The translations under genes were made by a program, and so were the position numbers. Shown here piece by piece: positions 60,032 through 64,000 of a stretch of 64,000 nt of DNA. The notes beneath the pieces were generated by a model. It searched no databases, was not told where the DNA came from, and worked only from the letters and a program-made list of their open reading frames with translations. The stretch comes from Flavobacteriaceae bacterium UBA4166 (GTDB lineage Bacteria > Bacteroidota > Bacteroidia > Flavobacteriales > Flavobacteriaceae), in NCBI GenBank assembly GCA_002379985.1, contig DFVG01000047.1, positions 115,478-179,477 of the forward strand. Direction: 5' to 3'. Each line of letters opens with the position of its first letter. The stretch's first letter is position 1.

Positions 60032-60613
60032 ATGGAACTGGATTTTAAACAGATACTTACCGCCACCATGGTACTTTTTGCGGTGATCGATATTGTGGGA
60101 AACATCCCTATTGTTATTTCCTTACGAGAAAAATCGGGACATATTCACAGTGAAAAAGCATCGATCGTAGCAGCCATAGTGATGATCGTTTTCTTGTTCT
60201 TGGGAGAGAGCATTTTACGATTGATCGGGATCAACGTCAATGAATTTGCCGTGGCCGGAGCCTTCATTTTGTTCTTTATTGCGTTGGAAATGATCTTAGG
60301 CGTTACCTTGTTCAAAGAAGGTGCTACAAGTCCGGACCTTGCGTCCATCTTCCCACTGGCCTTCCCTATGCTCGCGGGTCCGGGAAGCTTGACCACTTTA
60401 CTTTCGCTTCGAGCGGAATACAACATCTGGAACATCATTATTGCTATTGTCTTGAACATTGTCATTATTTATGCGGTATTGAAAACCTCTGGAAAACTGC
60501 AACGAATACTCGGAAAGAACGGAATTATGATCATTCAGAAGGTATTTGGAGTGATTCTATTGGCCATCGCCGTGAAGCTTTTTACGTCAAACATTCAAGA
60601 ATTATTTAACTAA
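60032..60613 (+). CDS. MarC family integral membrane protein
   Basis: A 193-residue membrane protein with six hydrophobic helices. Family segments are FAVIDIVGNIPIVISL near the N-terminus and PLAFPMLAGPGSLTTLLSL in the middle. MarC proteins were once linked to multiple antibiotic resistance, but that role was withdrawn and the function is unknown. A small membrane protein gene follows after six bases and is probably co-transcribed. Confidence 0.9.
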   Translation: MELDFKQILTATMVLFAVIDIVGNIPIVISLREKSGHIHSEKASIVAAIVMIVFLFLGESILRLIGINVNEFAVAGAFILFFIALEMILGVTLFKEGATSPDLASIFPLAFPMLAGPGSLTTLLSLRAEYNIWNIIIAIVLNIVIIYAVLKTSGKLQRILGKNGIMIIQKVFGVILLAIAVKLFTSNIQELFN

Positions 60614-60619
60614 GAGATT

Positions 60620-60817
60620 ATGAAAATTTTCAGATACGTTCTACTCGCATTAGCTGTTGGACTCATCATCTTCAACGCTACCAAACTTGATGGCGAACAC
60701 TTGTTGGAAGGCGATAGCGCTGTAGCACTAATCGGAATTCTGGCGGCGGCTTGTGTTATTGTGCTGATCGTAATTCTACAGATCTCACTGCGTATTCAGA
60801 AGAAAACAAAGAAATAA
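60620..60817 (+). CDS. Small two-TM membrane protein
   Basis: A 65-residue protein with two hydrophobic helices (residues 5-20 and 36-56) and a basic tail (RIQKKTKK). It starts six bases after the MarC gene, so it is very probably in the same operon. No family was recognised. Confidence 0.7.
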   Translation: MKIFRYVLLALAVGLIIFNATKLDGEHLLEGDSAVALIGILAAACVIVLIVILQISLRIQKKTKK

Positions 60818-60828
60818 TGTTTCTGGAG

Positions 60829-62421
60829 TTATTGAGCTAGCCTTGCTTCTCGTTTTATGATGGTTTGGATCATTGGATCTCCTTGATTGAGGATCGATTC
60901 GTAGGCATTAGACCCAAACAATTGCTCTGCTATGTTGGCTTTGATCGATTTTTTCAGTTCTTCGGTATAATCGCTCATGTCAATTTGCGCTCTATCGAGT
61001 CTGGCATAGGAAATAAAGTCTTCCAACACGGCATTTTCTACTTCGTAATCTGCATTGAATTCGCGTAAATTCATTCCTTTAAACGCAGCGCGATTTGCTT
61101 CAAGGTATTCGAAGATAAAGTAAGACATATATCCATTTCGGGACACGTATTCCAGCGTTTTATTCTCAATACTGGTATCCTTCGGAACAAAAATATCTGG
61201 GATGATCCCTCCTCCACCATACACCACTTTTCCTTTTGGTGTTACAAATTTCAGAGAATCGGCCACTTTGATGCTATCGGCACTGATCAATTCGCCATTG
61301 CGATAGCGACGTTCGTAATCGCTGTAATAATCTTCCACCCCGTTGTCATACGGTTTTTGAATGGAACGGCCGGTAGGCGTATAATATCGTGCAATGGTCA
61401 AGCGAACGGCACTTCCGTCGCCCAATGCCATTTCGCGCTGCACCAAACCTTTTCCGAAGGACCGTCTCCCAACGATGAGTCCGCGATCGTTGTCTTGCAG
61501 CGCTCCGGCGACAATTTCGCTAGCAGAAGCCGAATTTTCATTGATCAACACATACACCATTCCATCTTCAAAATCACCTCGACGCGTCGCGTATGAATAG
61601 CTTTCTTCCCCTTTTTTGTTTCGGGTAATGAGCACGAGCTTGTCATCTTCTAAGAATTCATCTACCAAACGCTCTGCAGCATAAATATAACCCCCAGGGT
61701 TGTCTCTAAGATCGAGTACCAAACGTTCCATACCGTCATCGATCAGCGCTTCCATAGCGTCGTCAAATTCTTCAGGAGTCGATTCAGAAAAACGATTCAC
61801 CTTGATGTACCCTAACTTATCAGTAATTTTATATGCAGCATCCACACTCACAATGGGGACTCTTTTACGCTTTACGCGTTTTTCAAAAATGCGGTCTTCA
61901 CTTTTTCGGTACACCTTAAGATTCACCTTAGAATTGATCGCGCCTTTAAGATATTCTGAAATACTATCGCGGTCAATATTCTCACCGAACAACTTCTTAT
62001 CATTTGCATATAAAATACGATCTCCTCCACGAATACCTACCTGTGCCGCCGACCCCCCTTCGATGGCTCGAATCACTGCAATGGTATCATTATACACATA
62101 AAAGCTAATGCCGATCCCTACAAAATTACCACGCATGTCATCGGCGGTTTCCTCGTATTGATCTACGGGGATATATACTGAATGCGGATCGAGATTTTCT
62201 AAGATTCCGTTCACCGTAACATCTACGATGCTATCGGTGTTCACCTTATCCACATATTCATAATCAATGTAATCAATAAGTCGGTTGAGCTTATCTTTTT
62301 TTGAATTGGTTGCGAAGATCTTTTCGTTACTGTCTTCGAAGTTCAGTTTAGAGCCAAGAAATACCCCCGCAGCCAATGCGATACCTAATAATAGTGGTAA
62401 ATATTTCTTTAAAGGACTCAT
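60829..62421 (-). CDS. S41 family carboxy-terminal processing protease
   Basis: Periplasmic tail-type protease of 530 residues, anchored or exported by an N-terminal hydrophobic segment (YLPLLLGIALAAGVFLG). A PDZ domain (about residues 85-170; GIGISFYVYNDTIAVIRAIE) selects substrate C-termini. The catalytic region shows the S41 nucleophile in ENSASASEIVAGAL and the general-base lysine in RSFGKGLVQ. A C-terminal helical region follows. Its ATG overlaps the dCMP deaminase stop by one base, so the genes are coupled. Confidence 0.93.
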   Translation of the reverse strand: MSPLKKYLPLLLGIALAAGVFLGSKLNFEDSNEKIFATNSKKDKLNRLIDYIDYEYVDKVNTDSIVDVTVNGILENLDPHSVYIPVDQYEETADDMRGNFVGIGISFYVYNDTIAVIRAIEGGSAAQVGIRGGDRILYANDKKLFGENIDRDSISEYLKGAINSKVNLKVYRKSEDRIFEKRVKRKRVPIVSVDAAYKITDKLGYIKVNRFSESTPEEFDDAMEALIDDGMERLVLDLRDNPGGYIYAAERLVDEFLEDDKLVLITRNKKGEESYSYATRRGDFEDGMVYVLINENSASASEIVAGALQDNDRGLIVGRRSFGKGLVQREMALGDGSAVRLTIARYYTPTGRSIQKPYDNGVEDYYSDYERRYRNGELISADSIKVADSLKFVTPKGKVVYGGGGIIPDIFVPKDTSIENKTLEYVSRNGYMSYFIFEYLEANRAAFKGMNLREFNADYEVENAVLEDFISYARLDRAQIDMSDYTEELKKSIKANIAEQLFGSNAYESILNQGDPMIQTIIKREARLAQ

Positions 62422-62858
62422 TACAATTTAATATCTAGATCAGGAAGGTGTGATATGCTAACGCCAGCTCGTTCTAAAAATTTCACTCCGCTGTTATCTT
62501 TATACAACTCATGATACACCAATCGCTTGATACCCGCTTGGTGTATCAACTTACTGCATTGCTGGCAGGGCGACATGGTGATATACAATGTAGCGCCATG
62601 ACAAGATTGCGTGGAAGCCGCCACTTTTAAAATGGCGTTGGCCTCTGCATGAAGCACATACCATTTTGTTTCTCCATTTTCGTCTTCACAAACATTTTCA
62701 AAACCTGTAGGAGTTCCGTTATAGCCATCGCTGATGATCATTTTATCTTTAACGATAAGCGCTCCCACTTGTCTTCGTTCACAATACGATAATTTTGCCC
62801 ATTCTTGCGCCATACGTAAGTAGGCAATATCATATGTTAACTGCTTGTCTCTGTTCAT
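62421..62858 (-). CDS. dCMP deaminase-like protein
   Basis: A 145-residue zinc deaminase. The ligands are in LHAEANAILKVA (His, catalytic Glu) and MSPCQQCSKLI (two Cys), with the GYNGTPTGF segment typical of dCMP deaminases (ComEB group). It converts dCMP to dUMP for thymidylate synthesis. It is first in a two-gene unit with the S41 protease. A sequence resembling a -7 element (TATCTTTC) directly abuts the ATG, too close to serve this start, so the promoter is unclear. Confidence 0.9.
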   Translation of the reverse strand: MNRDKQLTYDIAYLRMAQEWAKLSYCERRQVGALIVKDKMIISDGYNGTPTGFENVCEDENGETKWYVLHAEANAILKVAASTQSCHGATLYITMSPCQQCSKLIHQAGIKRLVYHELYKDNSGVKFLERAGVSISHLPDLDIKL

Positions 62859-62938
62859 GAAAGATATTAGATAAGTAGCGAATTTAGCAGGAAGTTACAG
62901 GCTTTCAAAAAATACGGGTGTTAAATGTTTCCGAAGAT

Positions 62939-63517
62939 TTAGAATATCCAATTCTCGACAAGCATGGGGATCACAAGGCCAATAACGATGGAGGAGATCA
63001 CGAGGATCCAATCGCGACGTGCCATTCGGAAGAAGAAATGAAGCAGGCTCCCTAAAACCACCACGACAAAAACAACGATTACCTGAGAAAGCTCAATCCC
63101 CAAGGCAAACTCAAATAAAGGCGTCAAGCCGCCGTCTTGGTTGATCATATTAAAATATCTTCCGAAGCCAAATCCGTGAATGACACCAAAGAAGAGCGTA
63201 ATAAAATATAACCACCACCCTTTTTTATGATCAGCAGGTTTATAAGCAGTGAAGATGGTATAGAGTGCGGCGGCTAAAATCGTAATAGGAATTAGAAACT
63301 CAACCCAAGCAGCGTCCACTTGTACAATATCGTAATGAGTTGCGATCAACGAAACGGTATGCCCCACAGTAAACGCCGTCACAAGCAACAATAATTTTCG
63401 CCATGCGGCCGCAGGATATCCAACGGTTAAGACCACTAAAAAAAGAACATGATCGTAGGCGGTCCAGTCCAGTACGTGGGTGATTCCGAGTTTTACATAT
63501 AACCAAAATTCAGACAT
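62939..63517 (-). CDS. HupE/UreJ-like membrane protein
   Basis: A 192-residue membrane protein with six to seven TMs. The N-terminal motif HVLDWTAYDHVLFLVVL and the later FFGVIHGFGFGRYF match the HupE/UreJ_2 group. Named members transport nickel or cobalt for hydrogenase or urease, but no such enzyme is encoded in the window, and most Bacteroidota copies are uncharacterised, so metal transport is only a possibility. It stands alone, 80 bases downstream of nothing obvious on its strand. Confidence 0.8.
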   Translation of the reverse strand: MSEFWLYVKLGITHVLDWTAYDHVLFLVVLTVGYPAAAWRKLLLLVTAFTVGHTVSLIATHYDIVQVDAAWVEFLIPITILAAALYTIFTAYKPADHKKGWWLYFITLFFGVIHGFGFGRYFNMINQDGGLTPLFEFALGIELSQVIVVFVVVVLGSLLHFFFRMARRDWILVISSIVIGLVIPMLVENWIF

Positions 63518-63876
63518 AAGCTAACAATTCATCTTTTATACATAGAATCGTAGAAATGTAAGTTTTATTTAGGGAATCACCTAAGAATTCTTCTTACAAA
63601 AACACAGGAACAGTCTTTTCTAATTATGCATCACAGAACGGTGTTTGTTCAATTGCAATAGGTAGCTTAATCCTAGCAATAGTAGCAAAGCCCAAACTAA
63701 AGGCACGAAGATCATTTGCTTTTGAGCTTCCTGCGAACAGTCAAAATAACAATCCTCCGCATACTTCCAAAAAAGAAAGCGAGCTTCGAGACGAGTAGGT
63801 GAGATTCTTTGGCGATGCCAAAGTTCCCTTCACGCTCCGCGTGAAAACAACAAAAACAAACCCTTCGCACCCTTCC
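63518..63876. other. Hairpin-rich spacer downstream of tRNA-Leu
   Basis: No firm gene. It holds two perfect hairpins of the same design as those near tRNA-Ser: CTTTGGC-GAT-GCCAAAG (63807-63823) and TTCACGC-TCC-GCGTGAA (63829-63845). It also holds a degenerate copy (63764-63785) of the terminator-arm sequence that recurs at 63872-63892, and a 31-codon hydrophobic frame listed separately. Confidence 0.5.
63620..63715 (-). CDS. Possible 31-residue hydrophobic peptide or gene remnant
   Basis: Minus-strand frame from ATG (complement of 63713-63715) to TAG: one strongly hydrophobic helix (MIFVPLVWALLLLLGLSYLL) and a basic tail (QLNKHRSVMHN). The frame stays open for about 38 more codons upstream without another start codon. 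It could be a small membrane peptide, the end of a decayed gene, or chance. Confidence 0.25.
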   Translation of the reverse strand: MIFVPLVWALLLLLGLSYLLQLNKHRSVMHN

Positions 63877-63910
63877 AAAAAAGAAGCGAGCTCCTTTTTC
63901 GGAACTCGCT
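63877..63910 (-). terminator. Terminator of the tRNA-Leu transcript
   Basis: AGCGAG (63885-63890) pairs with CTCGCT (63905-63910), with TCC/GGA pairing inside and one mismatch. On the minus strand the stem runs into a T-rich tract. Confidence 0.6.
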
Positions 63911-63938
63911 CAAGTTTAACTGTTTTTGTTGTTTATTG

Positions 63939-64000
63939 TACCTTGGGTGGGAATCGAACCCACACTCCCGAAAGAACTGGATTTTGAATCCAGCGCGTCT
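63939..64000 (-). tRNA. tRNA-Leu(CAA), 3' part (5' end outside window)
   Basis: Minus strand: anticodon stem CTGGA/TCCAG with loop TTCAAAA gives anticodon CAA (leucine). A long variable arm follows, then T-arm GTGGG-TTCGATT-CCCAC and the acceptor 3' strand CCAAGGT with discriminator A. CCA is not encoded. The acceptor 5' strand and D-arm lie beyond base 64000. Confidence 0.9.

Noticed and set aside
62859..62866. -7 element for the dCMP deaminase gene
   Set aside because: TATCTTTC abuts the start codon with no spacing, so a transcript from it would begin inside the coding region.
63799..63987. 62-codon plus-strand frame near the right end
   Set aside because: It crosses two hairpins, a terminator and the tRNA-Leu gene.

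Overview
The window is a contiguous chromosomal segment of a bacterium of the phylum Bacteroidota, almost certainly family Flavobacteriaceae and probably marine. The evidence is: promoters of the Bacteroidota type (-7 element TAnnTTTG, often with TTG about 19-22 bp upstream) and little Shine-Dalgarno signal; Bacteroidota-specific families (DUF5916, DUF5686-like barrel, DUF3109, PiT fused to a DUF47/PhoU-like domain, TonB receptor with N-terminal CarboxypepD_reg-like domain); the ExbB / 4-TM protein / ExbD / ExbD cluster next to rpoN; and the rplM-rpsI-rpsB-tsf-pyrH-frr order. Almost everything is housekeeping core genome. I saw no phage, insertion sequence or CRISPR.

Layout. 1-4069: 3' part of polA, convergent with a secreted DUF5916 barrel protein. 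4259-9425: translation block rplM-rpsI, rpsB, tsf, (spondin-domain lipoprotein on the opposite strand), pyrH, frr, separated by clear terminators. 9458-16845: a DUF5686-like barrel, an MMPL/RND-type exporter, asnS, rpoN and a membrane protein. 16840-20031 (minus): an ExbB/ExbD-type proton-channel operon followed by a separately promoted outer-membrane barrel. 20032-20788: gene-poor region with two duplicated short repeats, several small hairpins and tRNA-Ser(GGA). 20836-22629 (minus): tatD-ansA. 22673-26014: retropepsin-like protease, a TPR histidine kinase with its LuxR-type regulator, and a 45-residue membrane peptide. 26098-31285 (minus): polyprenyl synthase, sucA, sucB. 31383-38193: TetR-regulated tripartite RND efflux operon with a palindromic operator. 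38310-42435: aspS, CLC antiporter, small membrane protein, cold-shock protein. 42492-46120: tadA and dxs from divergent promoters, then a dGTPase-like hydrolase. 46199-53377: TonB receptor, beta-helix lipoprotein, YwqK-like protein and PiT-DUF47 phosphate transporter, linked by three copies of a direct repeat with PHO-box geometry. 53388-54645: two overlapping genes for zinc-ribbon membrane proteins, one a CPBP protease. 54761-58274: nrdB-nrdA. 58662-63517: lipoprotein, DUF3109, MarC, small membrane protein, dCMP deaminase-S41 protease, HupE/UreJ-like protein. 63518-64000: hairpin-rich spacer and the 3' part of tRNA-Leu(CAA).

Three points stand out. (1) At least six genes have a -7 element exactly four bases before the start codon, which predicts leaderless mRNAs; at four other loci a TTG that could be miscalled as a start lies inside a promoter element. 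(2) The TAACATT-N4-TAACATT repeats join the TonB receptor/lipoprotein pair, the YwqK-like gene and the phosphate transporter into one candidate phosphate-starvation regulon. (3) Both tRNA genes are accompanied by small stem-loops of one shared design (7-base arms closing on GC-N3-GC). All functional statements come from motif recognition by eye; no database search was run.
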